The notes under the pieces are model-generated. The model saw only the letters and a program-made list of their open reading frames with translations. It was not told the origin of the DNA and did not search any database. DNA of 64,000 nt from Misgurnus anguillicaudatus (Eukaryota; Chordata; Actinopteri; Cypriniformes; Cobitidae): NCBI RefSeq assembly GCF_027580225.2, contig NC_073340.2, positions 21,956,001 to 22,020,000 of the forward strand. The letters are read 5' to 3'. A program made the position numbers and the translations under genes. How positions within the stretch are numbered: position 1 is the stretch's first letter; every line of letters starts with the position of its first letter. Of the stretch, positions 30,541 through 42,395 are shown in pieces.

Positions 30541-32674
30541 AGCGACGCTTCACTTTTTTGAAAATATGCTCATTTTCCAGCTCCCCTAGAGTTTAATATT
30601 TGATTCTTACCATTTTGGAATCCATTCAGCTGATCTCTGGGTCTTGCGCTAGCACTTTTAGCATAGCTTAGCACAATCCACACCTAAAAAATAACCAGAG
30701 AGTTTGGATATTTTTCCTATTTTAAACTTGACTCTTCTGTAGTTACATTGTGTACTACAGTGGCGAACCGTGAGTACTTCAGCTGGGCCTTCAAAATATG
30801 CAATGAAGTGCAAATGCCTCTCCATGCGCAATTACGCATGGCGCAATAAATGAAAGTCACAAATTTAATGGATAGGTTCTACTTACTACACCGCCTTAAT
30901 TCTTAAAAACAGGAAAATGGAGACAAGTGAGCATGGGGGAAAAAACACCAAAATAAATTGAGAGTAGTTTGTTTTTCATAAATTTTAAAATTCAGAATAT
31001 AATACTAGGCTATTCGTATTTCGTTAAATCATACAGTGAACGTGTAAAAATTCTGAGCACGCAAAGTTAAATTACAGAATAGGCATCGTTTGCCTTTAAA
31101 TGCAGTTTTAAAGTTTAAAATTACTTTAATCTAACTGATAAACACAAATACAGACTCTGGTGCTCTGTAAATTTGCATTTAATTTTTGTTTTTTGTAAAT
31201 ATATATTTAGCTGTAGGATAGCTTGTTAGTCTTTTTTCATAAGGGGAAATATAGCACCCTGCGTTCTCAGTGCACCTCCTTGTGGCTTATAACTGTTATA
31301 TTTTGCGGGCTCGCAAAATCCCTAGCCCGAGCCCCGGTGAATGTTTTTGCATTCTCTGAGATTTAGTTAGGTAATTATATTGTATGTAATTCGGCGTCGC
31401 CTGCAGTCATTACTATCCTCAAGTAAAACTGTCAGGAAGTGAAAGTATAATTAAACCCATTATTTTTCTCGTGTTCATGTCTGATATGCGCAGCGCAGCT
31501 GCACGCGCATCTCTCGGCTGTGCTCTTCACGAGTACCCGCTTAAGTAATTTCGTTTTTACCTCAGCCCTATCAAACTAGCCACAACGTCAATCACGTTTT
31601 CTGCCATTTACCTCAACCACTCTCACCGCAGAGATTCGGGCCATTAGACGGTCTATGATTAGGACTTCTTCTTCTTTTGTGTTTTACGGCAGCTCGCATC
31701 CAGCTTGTTGCATGATTAGGACTTCATGAAGGCTTACAATGCTTTGTTTTTTACCCGCCCACTTGAAATCAAAGCGTGATTGGTCGATTTGCCCGTCACT
31801 CTCCACACCAAAACACATAGCTTGGCCTTCCTTGGGATTCTTGAAGTCCTAACCAATGAATGAGCCAGTTTACCGGGCCTTAATAGAGACAGACGATTCT
31901 GATTGGATATGAACCTGACAGTAAGCTTAACGTTAGAACATAGATGAGAGAAAATATATTACATGTATTAAATTAAATTAAATATAAATTTAAACATGTA
32001 AAAACATATTTTTATTGAATACTTTATTATTTATTAGTATTATTATAAAAAATATTTTTATTAATTTTTTTAGGCCTTCTCTGAAGGCGTAGAAGGCCCT
32101 GAAGGTTCCCCACTGGTGTACTAAGACCAAAGGAAAATTAAAAATGACTATTTTCTAGACAAATATGACTAGGAACGACTATACTCTCATTCTGGCGTAA
32201 TAATCAAGGACTTTGCTGATGTAACATGGCTGCAGGAGGTGCAATGATATTACGCAGTGCCCGAAAAATAGTCCGCTGCTATTGAAAGTTACAAAGGGTG
32301 ACTAATTTCGGCTGCGTAATATCCTGCAGCCATGTTACGGCAGCAAATTCTTTGATTAATACGCCAGAATGAGAGTATAGTTCCTAGCCATATTGGCCTA
32401 GAAAATCCCATTTTTTTATTTTCCGTCAGTCTTAGTACACAATGTAACTACAGAAGAGTCAAGTTTTAAATAGAAAAATTATCGAAACTCTTTGGCTATT
32501 TTTTAGCGTGATGCTAATGGTCTAATCAGATTCAATGGATTATGCTAAGCTATGCTAAAAGTGCTAGCGCAAGACGCAGAGATCAGCTAAATGGATTCCA
32601 AAATGGTAAGAATCAAATGTTTAACTCTAGGGGAGCTGAAAATTAGCATATTTTCAAAAAAGTGGAGTGTCCCT
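30541..32674. mobile_element. Long palindromic TTAA-target element split by a hAT
   Basis: Ends AGCGACGCTTCACTTTTTTG and CAAAAAAGTGGAGTGTCCCT are flanked by TTAA (30537-30540, 32675-32678). With the hAT (30758-32115) removed, the two arms (about 380 bp each, meeting near 32280) are mirror images over their full length: for example ACTCTTCTGTAGTTACATTG in one arm and CAATGTAACTACAGAAGAGT in the other. No coding capacity. Confidence 0.8.
30758..32115. mobile_element. hAT element, 8-bp TSD GTGTACTA
   Basis: Ends CAGTGGCGAACCGTGAG and AAGGTTCCCCACTG, with GGGCCTTC/GAAGGCCC just inside, are flanked by a perfect TSD GTGTACTA (30750-30757, 32116-32123). The unoccupied target is preserved in the other palindrome arm (TTAGTACACAATG, about 32433-32445). 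A piece of the family at 7823 (GGGCTCGCAAAATCCCTAGC) lies within at 31307-31440. No transposase found. Confidence 0.85.
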
Positions 32675-32678
32675 TTAA

Positions 32679-33585
32679 ATAAGAACAAAATTGAATCCTT
32701 TACAAAAAATGTAAACAAAAAACTCTGATTTCACATGATCTTGGGCTGTTCAGACTACAAAATACAAAGCCTATTTAAGATGGACATGCTTAAAAGTAGC
32801 TTTTTGCTGTGGGTTTAAACAAAGCCAAAGAAAGACCTCAGCAAATTCTTGAAGGCTTCCATGAAACTTGCTGAATAAACTGCTAATAAAAAAGGTAAAG
32901 ACTGAATGCTACAGTAAGTTGAAGTGTCTGCCAAATGAATAAATGTAGGCTAAATGTTGAAACTTGCTGCCTGAGAACTACGTGTGGTTTTTAAAGTAAA
33001 GCTCTAAAATGCACGTAAATGTCACAAAGCAACTCCAGCCAGTGCATCAGGACGTCAACACACCTTAGCTGATCAGACAAAATGGTTTTCCCTCCAGCCC
33101 CTTATTTTTATGATGGATTGTTTTTGATATCATTTCATTTCCGTTCTGCTCTGGGAAGAGAGTGATATGAGACAGCAGATATTGACTGTACACAAACAAG
33201 CATTGCCGTTAAAGTAGTGTCTTTCTGCCCACACGCCTCACTACCCCAGATCACCTGCTTGCCAGTTATGTTACTGCTGTTAGCACACATCTGGACCTGC
33301 AAGTGTCTCCAGTGTCTTGGTTTCTGCCCAGAACATATTTTGTTTTGGTATGAAAAGTCTGACCATTGACTCTAAGATAAAAGTGTGCTCTCTACAGTAC
33401 TATAATACCTCAAAGTAATAGCCTAAAGCTTTCCTAAAGCATTATTTGATGCAACATTCAGTTATCTTAAATCACAATTTATATAGTGTAATTGCACATG
33501 AAAGAAGAAATGTGTACGGTAGCTTGTATTTTTGTTCAACCATTAAGATGCATGAAATAATTATCTAAAAAGTATTGTTTAGCTG
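32679..33585. other. Non-coding stretch, no recognised feature
   Basis: Single-copy-looking AT-rich DNA with no element ends. Confidence 0.4.
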
Positions 33586-33587
33586 TA

Positions 33588-34719
33588 TACACTCACTTAA
33601 AGAATTATTAGGAACACCTGTTAAATTTCACATTAATGCAATTATCTAATCAACCAATCACATGGCAGTTGCTTCAATGCATTTAGGGGTGTGGTATTTT
33701 ACAATCTGCTCAGTAACTGGGATTTACACGCACAACCATTTCTAGGGTTTACAAAGAATGGTGTGAAAAGGGACAAACATCCAGTATGCGGCAGTCCTGT
33801 GGGCGAAAATGCCTTGTTGATGCTAGAGGTCAGAGGAGAATGGGTCGACTGATTCAAGCTTATAGAAAAGCAACTTTGACTGAAATAACCAAAATACAAC
33901 CGAGTGCATACCTCTTTACAACCGAGGTATGCAGCAAAGCATTTGTGAAGCCACAACACACACAACCTTAAGGGGGATGGGCTACAACAGCAGAAGATCC
34001 CACCGGGTACCACTCATCTCCACTACTAATAGGATAAAGAGGCTACAATTTGCACAAGCTCACCAAAATTGGACAGTTGAAGACTGGAAAAATATTGCCT
34101 GGTCTGATAAGTCTCGATTTCTGTTGAGACATTCAAATGGTAGAGTCAGAATTTGGCGTAAACTGAATAAGAACATTGATCCATCATGCCTTGTTACCAC
34201 TGTGCAGGCTGGTGGTGGTGGTGTAATGTTGTGGGGGATGTTTTCTAGGCACACTTTATGTCCCTTAGTGCCAACTGGGCATCGTTTAAATGCCAAAGCC
34301 TACCTGAGCATTGTTTCTGACCATGTCCATCCCTTTATGACCACCATGTACCCATCCTCCAATGGCTACTTCCAGCAGGATAATGCGCCATGTCACAAAG
34401 CTTGAATCATTTCAAATTGGTTTCTTGAAGATGGCAATGAGTTCACTGTACTAAAATGGCCCCCACAGCCACCAGATCTCAACCCAATAGAGCATCTTTA
34501 GGATGTGGTTGAATGGGAGCTTTCGTGCCCTGGATGTGCATCCCACAAATCTCCATCAACTGCAATATGCTATCCTATCAATATGGGCCAACATTTCTAA
34601 AGAATGCTTTCAGCACCTTGTTGAATCAATGCCACATAGAATTAAGACAGTTCTGAAGGCGAAAGGGGGTCAAACACAGTATTAGTATGGTGTTCCTAAT
34701 AATCCTTTAGGTGAGTGTA
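33588..34719 (+). mobile_element. Tc1-type DNA transposon
   Basis: Inverted ends TACACTCACTTAAAGAATTA and its partner ...CCTTTAGGTGAGTGTA carry the internal block TTATTAGGAACACC; TA flanks both sides. Length 1,132 bp, close to a full Tc1. It contains the transposase pseudogene at 33785-34683. Confidence 0.92.
33785..34683 (+). pseudogene. Tc1 transposase, disrupted
   Basis: The central open frame (33929-34405) reads RSHRVPLISTTNRIKRLQFA, QNWTVEDWKNIAWSDKSRF with the first catalytic Asp, GGGGVMLWGMF, and YFQQDNAPCHKA with the second Asp. A TGA (for CGA) follows CHKA at 34403-34405. The frame then continues IISNWFLEDGNEFTVLKWPP, then PPDLNPIEHL with the third acidic position and another stop (TAG for TGG). 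The N-terminal paired-like helix-turn-helix half is only recoverable across frameshifts. The DDE triad is recognisable but the gene cannot produce a full enzyme. Confidence 0.85.
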
Positions 34720-34721
34720 TA

Positions 34722-36913
34722 ACATTTTCCTTTTCTGAAACAGAATAGACGTTATTCTATGTTCACTGTCCTGATTTTTGTCGTGTTATATATGGTATAA
34801 TATGGTATACAGTACAATTTTTACTTCAAATTTCTTATTTTGTAGACAAGAAACGTCAGACTAAAAATTGCTTTCCAAACAATCATCACATGTTGAATGG
34901 ATTGTGAATTGAAATGATATCGCGAAGTCTGAACATCCTCAGTCACCACTGTCATAATATGGAAAACAGAACAACATCATCATTCTTCACAATTTCTCTT
35001 CTTTGTTCCATAGAAAAAATGTCATTTCATTCAATAGTCATATCAATTTGAAACAGAATGAGGTCAACACAGTATTTATTCTGGAATGTTCCAGTAATAT
35101 AACCCGAAATCTCACCAACACAGGGACAGTCAATTTTTCTGAATGAGTACATTTTGTAGCCATACAAGATGAATGAAAATGATTCACTAGTTCGCCTGCG
35201 CATCCAGATCTTAATGATTAATGGTAAACAAACTTGGCTTGCTATCCTCGAAGGGAGCTCTGCACCAGTGCTCTGAACCTTCAGATCTAGCCCCAAGTTT
35301 AACCCTACTACAACAGAACTGCACAGAGGAAGAAAGAGAGCAGTGAAGGAGGAGATGGGGAGGAGGGATGACAGAAAAATTGCATCTGGACCTGGAGGCC
35401 TGAGGGCTGCCTTATATACGCCCATAAAGATGATTGACAGGCCTGAATGTTTAGGCTCCTCCCGAACCTACGTTTAAAACTACATTTAGATGCAGTTTAA
35501 GCTGTCATTTACCTTAATATTTGTTTGTATGATGGAGAAGGACAGTGTCAATAATTGATAAATGCATCTTTTTCTATGCTTCATTCAAAGCGTTAACAAC
35601 GGCTCACTCCATCATATAGCCTACTGTAGTGTGTGGAAGTGGATTAGTTACATACATAACGCCTGATTATATGTACAGCTGTGCATGAGATCCTGCTTGG
35701 TTTTGTCAGGCAGATTAAAGGAAACGATTTTGTGTATCTCCTCTACAGTGTTGGGCCATGTACAGGGCTAAACTCGCAGATTCAGCACAAGAGAAGGAGC
35801 AAAGTGCCAAGGTGCTGTTAATGCATATTGATGACTGTAGGTCCCTGAAGACCAAAATGACTCATCCAGTGACTCACAAAAGAGGGCGTGATCTTATATC
35901 TTCAACTGACACATCAGATGGACCAACAGTGCATCGCCACCAAGAAACAAACAAACACTTCGGGAGAATCCTGTGCGCATATCCATCATCTCTTCTGTCT
36001 TTAACATTTTAGGCACAATTTTTCTATGACAAAAATCTGATCTCACAGGAGAAATTTTATACTTGAATGTCCTTGTAAGTCACTTTGGAAAAAAGATTTT
36101 ATTAAGAAAATGAGTTTATGCATTAATAATAACAATCATCATAGATATAGACAGTTCACTTACACACTTTAATAACTACTGTAGGCTTTGAATCCTGTGG
36201 TTTTAATATTTCTTCAGACTGCCTCACAATAAGAACAGAAATAAATGTAGCTTCTCTACAATTTGTTGATCAGATTGCAAGCCCACATATAATTCAAATA
36301 TTAAATTGCACTCCACAATGGTATAAGAGCAGTGCCAAAATATAAAGAAAGCTTTATAAGGGATGAGCTAATGCATTCTCAGTGCGAGTGATTCGTGAAG
36401 GAGAAGTAATCTTTTATTGATTGCTAAAGTGTGGTGATGCTGGGCCGAAGGAGATTTACTGCTGTGCTGGGTTCACGAAAGCCACAAGAGAGAGGTCTGG
36501 CCAGATGAGATGACCCTCACGGGGCTGCCCGCGTGCAAACAAATATTAACAAGAACAGACTTCAACAGACTGCACAGATGTAATATTTCAGCTCCTGAGG
36601 GACTGGAATTCCTTTATGCATCAGATTAAACAAACCATTATAGCAGAAAGATTATTTCATATAGCTTATAAAGGTTTATCCTAACAATCGTCCTTTGTGT
36701 TGACCTCTGGCAGGTTCATTCTATACAATAATATAATGACTCTGACCGTCATTTCTCAAATTTGATTTAACTGGTGACAAAAATTACTTTAATATGCGTT
36801 ATATTGCTTAATATATACAGTATGCTTAAAATATTCATTGGAAATACAAAAAAAAACATCCTTTTATTATTGAAATTTATTTGTACTACTAATTAATTCT
36901 TACATGAAACATT
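34722..36913. other. Non-coding stretch, no recognised feature
   Basis: Longest quiet interval of the window. ORFs such as 35027-35425 (minus) and 35758-36012 (plus) lack conserved motifs, and no transposon ends were found. If constraint exists in the intron, this is one of the few places where it would be visible. Confidence 0.45.
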
Positions 36914-36966
36914 TTAAAGGGGACATTCCATGAAAGTCAGGCTTTTTCTATAAGTGCTATAATTCA

Positions 36967-37491
36967 ACCCTGTATAACGAAATTATGTACCTATAGTCAC
37001 GTAAAGTCTTTTCTGTGACACTGACATGTTTTTCTTTCTTTTTGCGTGAACATGTCATGTATTTCTGTTTTACGTGTCACTGTCACGTATTTGTTATTTA
37101 ACTGTTTTGTCCTATTTTCAAACCACTGATGCTTCGATTTAGGGGTAGATTTGGTGTTTGCGTTAAGATGTCACTTTAAGTATTCAATTGGTTCATACCT
37201 TTTATTCATGATGTATTTTTTTATATTTCATGATTTTTAAACCATTGTCGCCTGGCATTAGGGTTAGAGTTGGGTTTGGGTAAGGATTTCATTTTATGGA
37301 AATCTAACACTAAACCGAAGCGACAATGATAAGAAAACAGGACAAAACCGTTGAGTAACAAATAAGTGACAGTGACACGTAAAAATAAATACGTGACATG
37401 TTCACGGAAAAAGGCGGAAAAACGTGTCAGTGTCACGGAAAAGACTCACAAAATGACGTGATCATAGGTACGTAATTTCATGATACTGGGT
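36967..37491. repeat. 525-bp foldback insertion
   Basis: ACCCTGTATAACGAAATTAT...GTACCTATAGTCACGT at the left is mirrored at the right by ACGTGATCATAGGTACGTAA and TTTCATGATACTGGGT. The arms run nearly to the middle (TGTCACGTATTTGTTA / AACAAATAAGTGACAGTG). There is no ORF of note. Inserted in the TTAA element between ATAATTCA and TGTATAAATGGGTCC. Confidence 0.75.
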
Positions 37492-37954
37492 TGTATAAAT
37501 GGGTCCCCAGTGCTTCTATCAACGTAGAAAATGTGAAAAAGATCAACCCAGTACCTTAGTTTTGGTAAACCATTCTCTGCAAGCATGTGAAAAAATAGGC
37601 AAATTGAAATTTGGCTCCCCTTGTGATGTCAGAAGGGGATAATGCAGGGTTTACACCAGATGCGGTAGACGCGGCAAGCGCGAGTGATTTCCATGTTAAG
37701 TCAATGCAAATACGCGATTAGGCATTCTGCGGCAGGGTACACGCGGTAAGCGCAGCGCAAATGGCGCAAGAGGCACGGAACGCACGGAAGGCGCAGAACG
37801 CATTGAAGGCGCGTTCTGTGCGAATTGAGCATTGCCACGGAAAACGGGCGAGTTGAAAAATCTGAACTTCGGCGGATTTCCGCGACGAGTTAACCGATCA
37901 GGACCTAACTGTAGTAGTAACGTGATTAGAGGAAGCATGCGGAGTGGCAAAGGC

Positions 37955-38231
37955 TGTTTCTCAATTCCAAGAACGCAAAGAATGGACTTGTGTTCTCGTG
38001 GAGACTGGTCTTGCCAGGCGACCTCGAAAGAACAAACTCAGCAGGTCGCGAGAACACAGAACGCACCTGTGAGAATTGAGATGTGTGCGATCTTCCTGCT
38101 GGTCACGTGACCTCCCCAGATTTCAGCGTATCAGATATTTTCTGCACTCAATGCATCCTCGAAATCAAGAACTCATCCGGGTATTTTCATGCGTCCTTTG
38201 TACTTGTGTTCTTGAGAATTGGAATTGAACT
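37955..38231. repeat. Inverted-repeat unit TTCTCAATTCCAAGAACGC
   Basis: TTCTCAATTCCAAGAACGCA at 37958 faces TTGTGTTCTTGAGAATTGGA at about 38204, with further GTGTTCTCG/CGAGAACAC pairs inside: a small MITE-like unit of about 275 bp. Family unknown. Confidence 0.5.
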
Positions 38232-38245
38232 TCGACTGTTAATGA

Positions 38246-39365
38246 TAGGGGTGTAACGGTACGTGTATTCGTATCAGACCGTTTCGGTTCAGGGCTTTCG
38301 GCACGGTGCACATGTGCACCGAAAGGCCGAATGCAATCTTTTATGTGCGGCTGTGCGGAACACAATACGTGGGTTTCCACACGAACATATTAAGTGGCGG
38401 AAGTCTCCGTGTTCAGCGCAAGTCTTCTGTCAAACATATAACATAATTCGGCCCGCAGAAAGGTTTTTATTTACTTAGTTGTATATTCGTTTGATGTAAA
38501 CGTTTACGTGTCGTGTCTAAAAGCGCATGTTAAACGCGCGTCAACGCGCTGTTTTGTTCTTTCAAAAGTGCGTGAGAGGATGCACGTCTTTCATTGCTAC
38601 GCAATCATGAGACGCGCTTTCTGTGACAGCGAGAATAAGGAATGCGTGATCAGATTTTTCATCTGCACCTCACATCAATCATATCATTGTTGTCAGAGAA
38701 GAGCTGTAACCCGGGCTTACTCAGCTGTTACTCAGCTGCGGAGGGGTTCGTTAGTTTAAATCACAGCTTACATTGACAACACAAGCAAAGATTAGGAGAA
38801 ACGTGCAAAAGATCAAAGATGGCTATGTATGCAACTCACTAATCTCAAAATGAGTGTATAATAAGTATATCATCATGTTGCTTGCTATGCAGTTACACAT
38901 AGAGCAGTAATATTATTTTTATACAGAGATGGTACATAACCAATTCAATACTGTGAGTTAAACAATCCAAAATAAATTAAAACAGAAAATGTTTGGTGGC
39001 AAAAATGTTGGCTAATAGTTCATAAATGTATTCAGGAATTTAATTTGTTAGTTTAGTGCAAGGTTTAAGTAGAAAAAGTTTAAGAGAAGGTTAAGAAAAG
39101 AGTTACTTACTGTTATAAAATAATGTAAAAAAGAACTTTGCAGTAGTATTTTATTTATTATTTTTTCATTTTATATATATTTTATATATTATATTTTAAT
39201 TAAAAGTGTTTAAAAAGTGTAAACAAATTGTAAAAAAGTTTATAGTAAACAACCTGCAGTTTAATGTTTGCATGTTTCCCTTACTGTACCGAAAATGAAC
39301 CGAACCGTGGCCTCAAAACTGGGGTACGCACCGAACCGTGATTTTTGCGTACCGTTACACCCCTA
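38246..39365. mobile_element. hAT element, 8-bp TSD GTTAATGA
   Basis: Ends TAGGGGTGTAACGGTACG and CGTACCGTTACACCCCTA are perfect inverted repeats flanked by GTTAATGA (38238-38245, 39366-39373). Length 1,120 bp. The interior is AT-rich on the right, and GAACCGAACCG / CGGTTC motifs recur near both ends. No transposase remains. Confidence 0.9.
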
Positions 39366-39701
39366 GTTAATGATGATGTAGAGCGAGTAAACTCAAATGT
39401 TCAAGCATTCAACTACGCGCGAATAGCGCGTTTTGTCCCCTCTACAAAACCCATACCGCATGCACCATACCGCCCCTTAACCTGCATGTTTCAACCACGG
39501 CACTGCCATTTAGTGCAGAGATCAGCTCATTTGCATTTTAAAGGACACACCCAAAAACAGCCCACTTTTGCTCACACCTACAAAGTGTCAATTTTAACAT
39601 GTTATAATAAATTATCTATGGGGTATTTTGAGCTAAAACTTCACATACGCACTTCTGGGGACACCAAAGATTTAGTTTATATCTTAAATTATCCCCTTTA
39701 A

Positions 39702-40585
39702 ATTTACAGTCTAATTTAAACCATGTATCCTTATTTCTCTAAAAACAACGCTTTAAACCATTTGAGAGCTAAAACATAAACAATAATATTTAGTAAAAGG
39801 CTGAATCATATCAAGATACAACTTTTAGGTTTAACAGTATCCCCAGTGACCTCCCTATGAATTTTGTTAAAGCATAAACCCTAGTTTCACTGGTATAAAA
39901 ACCCAGCCTAATGAAATAACATACAGAAAATAAAAGGCCATTTCTGTTAAACAATGCAGCATAAATTTTACCATCAACTTTGCAAGGTATGAGATCAGAA
40001 AGTCTTATGGAGTTACTGCAGCGCTTGTTCAAGCTGGGAATCAACCCTTCAACCCTCTTGATTCCTCTATCAAAATGACAGGACATCAAAAGCACACTTT
40101 GGTTGGTAATGGCCCTTTTCTTCCCCTATCTTTCTCTTGGTGGAACCTGACTTGAACTCAAACCAAACTGATCAAAGATCACAATTTCCGCTTCGTATAA
40201 ACGTTCATTATCAGAAACGCTCAAAGGCACAGATACGAAGGGAGACTAGCGGCGTCCCCTTTTGATCCTAACTTTCATGAGCGATCTGAAGCGTTAGCAT
40301 TTCTGATCTAAACATTTATCTGAACAGTCAGCACTAATTAAACTAAACACTCCACAAGGGGCGTTGGCACACATTACCAAATCATCAGTGGGGGATAGAG
40401 CGATAACAGTGTGTCCTCACAAATATAAATGGAACGCTCAAATCCCAAGGTTACTGGCTCTCCTAATCTGAGCTATGAAAAATGGTCGACAATATGAGTC
40501 CTGGAAGGGTTTCTGTGGAGATCCAGGGTCCACAATTTGGCCTTTGTCACAAGTGAAAAAATCAACATTGAAATCTGAAGATAGA
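39702..40585. other. Non-coding stretch, no recognised feature
   Basis: No element ends or exon signals. The 94-codon minus-strand frame (39811-40095) is unremarkable. Confidence 0.4.
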
Positions 40586-41211
40586 TACAGTGGTTAAAAT
40601 AAGTATTTGAACACCCTGCTATTTTGCAAGTTCTCCCACTTAGAAATCATAGAGGGATCTGAAATTGTCATCGTAGGTGCATGTCAACTGTGAGAGACAT
40701 AACCAAAAAAAAATCCAGAAATCACAATATATGATTTTTTAACTATTTATTTGTATGATACAGCTGCAAATAAGTATTTGAACACCTGTCTACCAGCTAG
40801 AATTCTGAACCTCAAAGACCTGTTAGTCTGCCTTTAAAATGTCCACCTCCACTCCATTTATTATCCTAAATTAGATGCACCTGTTTGAGGTCGTTAGCTG
40901 CATAAAGACACCTGTCCACCCCATACAACCATTTCCAAGGTTACTGTTGGTAATACACTAAGACGTCATGGTTTGAAATCATGCATGGCACGGAAGGTTC
41001 CCCTGCTTAAACCAGCACATGTCCAGGACCGTCTAAAGTTTGCTAATGACCATTTGGATGATCCAGAGGAGTCATGGGAGAAAGTCATATGGTGAGATGA
41101 GACCAAAATATAACTTTTTGGTCATAATTCCACAAAACGTGTTTGTAGGAAGAAGAATGATGAGTACCATCCCAAGAACACCATCCCTACTGTGAAGCAT
41201 GGGGGTGGTAG

Positions 41212-42323
41212 TAGGGGTGGCATGGTTCACAAAACCCTCGGTTCGGTTCGTATCACGGTTTTATGGTCACGGTTCTCTGTTCAGTACGGTTGTATTTTTT
41301 CTTTTAATTTTAACACTCCAGAAATGTATTATCTTATTAATGTATTAATTATCCATAATTTAGGATACAGTATTAAAAAAGTTATATCATGTAATCACGT
41401 ACAAACTGAAATTGACTTTAAGCACATTATTGGGACCAACCCTGAGGAAAGCCAGGTGAGATTTTGATACAGCAAGAGGGAAGACAATGATGATTTCAAC
41501 ATGCTTTTCGTTTATTTGGCAAAAAAGAGAATGTGTATTGCCATCTACATGAACTTTATGTGCATTTTTAGCACACAAAGATAACTTGCATTTATCAAAA
41601 TGCCAACTTAAGTGTAGCTCTTAGATTTATCACTGAGAGGCTGCTTATATACTGCAGAGAGTATGTGGACGAGAGAGAAACATAACGTTTACACCTGTAA
41701 TATTTAAATCCGTCTCTTTTGTCCACTTTTGACCACTTCTGTCCTGATTACTTTGAGGAGCATTTTATGAAATAAGATCGCGCAACTTTCACACGCTAGC
41801 AAAATGAAACTACGCGGAAATCAGCCGCTTTAGTTTTCTCAATGAAAGGCTAAAAATAGCACTGAATACGAAAAGACGTAAAATGTGTTCAGTACCTCAG
41901 ATTAATAGGTGGATAAATGGGCGGAGAGACGGCGGTCTCCTGTGGCTGTTCGGACACATTCAACCTGTAGACTGCAGTTCTATCTATTCTTTTATTTCCG
42001 CTGTCATCATAGGTAACATGAAATAAAAAATGTTTCCACACACCAAACTTATACGACGCTGGCGCATCCTCCAACCCCGGGCAGACTTCCTTTTCTCTCC
42101 CACTTGCCATTTCTACACGTAACATAACCTGCAGTACTACACTCCAAACCAGTCACCTCTTCTTTTGCGTGAAAGGAAAACACGCTATCTGAGGTCACAT
42201 ATACAGGGCATGAGGCTACATTGCGCATGCCATGAACCGTTGAACCGTGCGACGCACAGGGCTCCGAACCGAGACAAGCGAACCGAACGGTTCAGATTTT
42301 TTTCATGAACCATGCCACCCCTA
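41212..42323. mobile_element. hAT element, 8-bp TSD GGTGGTAG
   Basis: Perfect inverted ends TAGGGGTGGCATGGTTCA / TGAACCATGCCACCCCTA are flanked by GGTGGTAG (41204-41211, 42324-42331), which in the Tc1 transposase is the single sequence GGGGGTGGTAGCATCATG. The middle (about 41640-41965) is a piece of the GGCTGTTTACACTTGG family. Sister in style to the hAT at 38246. Confidence 0.92.
41640..41965 (+). mobile_element. GGCTGTTTACACTTGG family fragment, third nesting level
   Basis: GTATGTGGACGAGAGAGA, ATTTAAATCCGTCTCTTTTG, GATCGCGCAACTTTC, CAATGAAAGGCTAAAAATAG and AATGGGCGGAGAGACGGCGG match 58750-59230 in order. The element's ends are missing, so it was either captured or eroded inside the hAT. 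Confidence 0.8.
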
Positions 42324-42395
42324 GGTGGTAGCATCATGGAGGATGACCGGGGCCATGTATTGTGAGATTTTGGGGAACAACCTCCTTCCCTCAAA

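Larger units (their letters stand above)
37641..39470. mobile_element. Harbinger-like body (GGTTTACACCAG end), interrupted
   Basis: The left part GGGTTTACACCAGATGCGGT, AGACGCGGCAAGCGCGAG, then TTTCCATGTTAAGTCAATGC matches the left end of the MADF-bearing element at 51179. The right part after the hAT (GTTCAAGCATTCAACTACGC) resembles that element's right side. Borders are blurred and no target duplication was found. Contains the inverted-repeat unit at 37955 and the hAT at 38246. Confidence 0.45.
36918..39697. mobile_element. TTAA-target element, outer layer of a 2.8-kb stack
   Basis: Left end AGGGGACATTCCATGAAAGT and right end ATTATCCCCT lie in TTAA flanks (36914-36917, 39698-39701). Its own sequence is recognisable in pieces: 36918-36966, 37492-37640 (GGGTCCCCAGTGCTTCTATC, CTCCCCTTGTGATGTCAGAA) and about 39470-39697 (GGCACTGCCATTTAGTGCAG, CTATGGGGTATTTTGAGC). 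Between these lie a foldback insertion, a Harbinger-like body, an inverted-repeat unit and a hAT. Confidence 0.7.
40588..42395 (+). mobile_element. Tc1-type transposon, 3'-truncated, split by a hAT
   Basis: Starts after TA with CAGTGGTTAAAATAAGTATT and TTGAACACC. A second AAATAAGTATTTGAACAC at about 40769 gives the double-repeat (IR/DR) end of Sleeping Beauty-like Tc1 elements. Coding remnants: CTAATGACCATTTGGATGAT, GAGACCAAAATATAACTTTT (transposase WSDETK.. region), ACTGTGAAGCATGGGGGTGG. After the hAT it resumes at CATCATGGAGGATGACCGGG, with an internal deletion, and ends near 42395. No right terminal repeat. Confidence 0.85.

Noticed and set aside
33699..34296. Minus-strand frames of 104 and 78 codons
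   Set aside because: Antisense to the Tc1 transposase pseudogene.
35027..35425. 132-codon minus-strand frame as a host gene
   Set aside because: No domain, no exon signals, and not longer than chance open frames elsewhere in the window.
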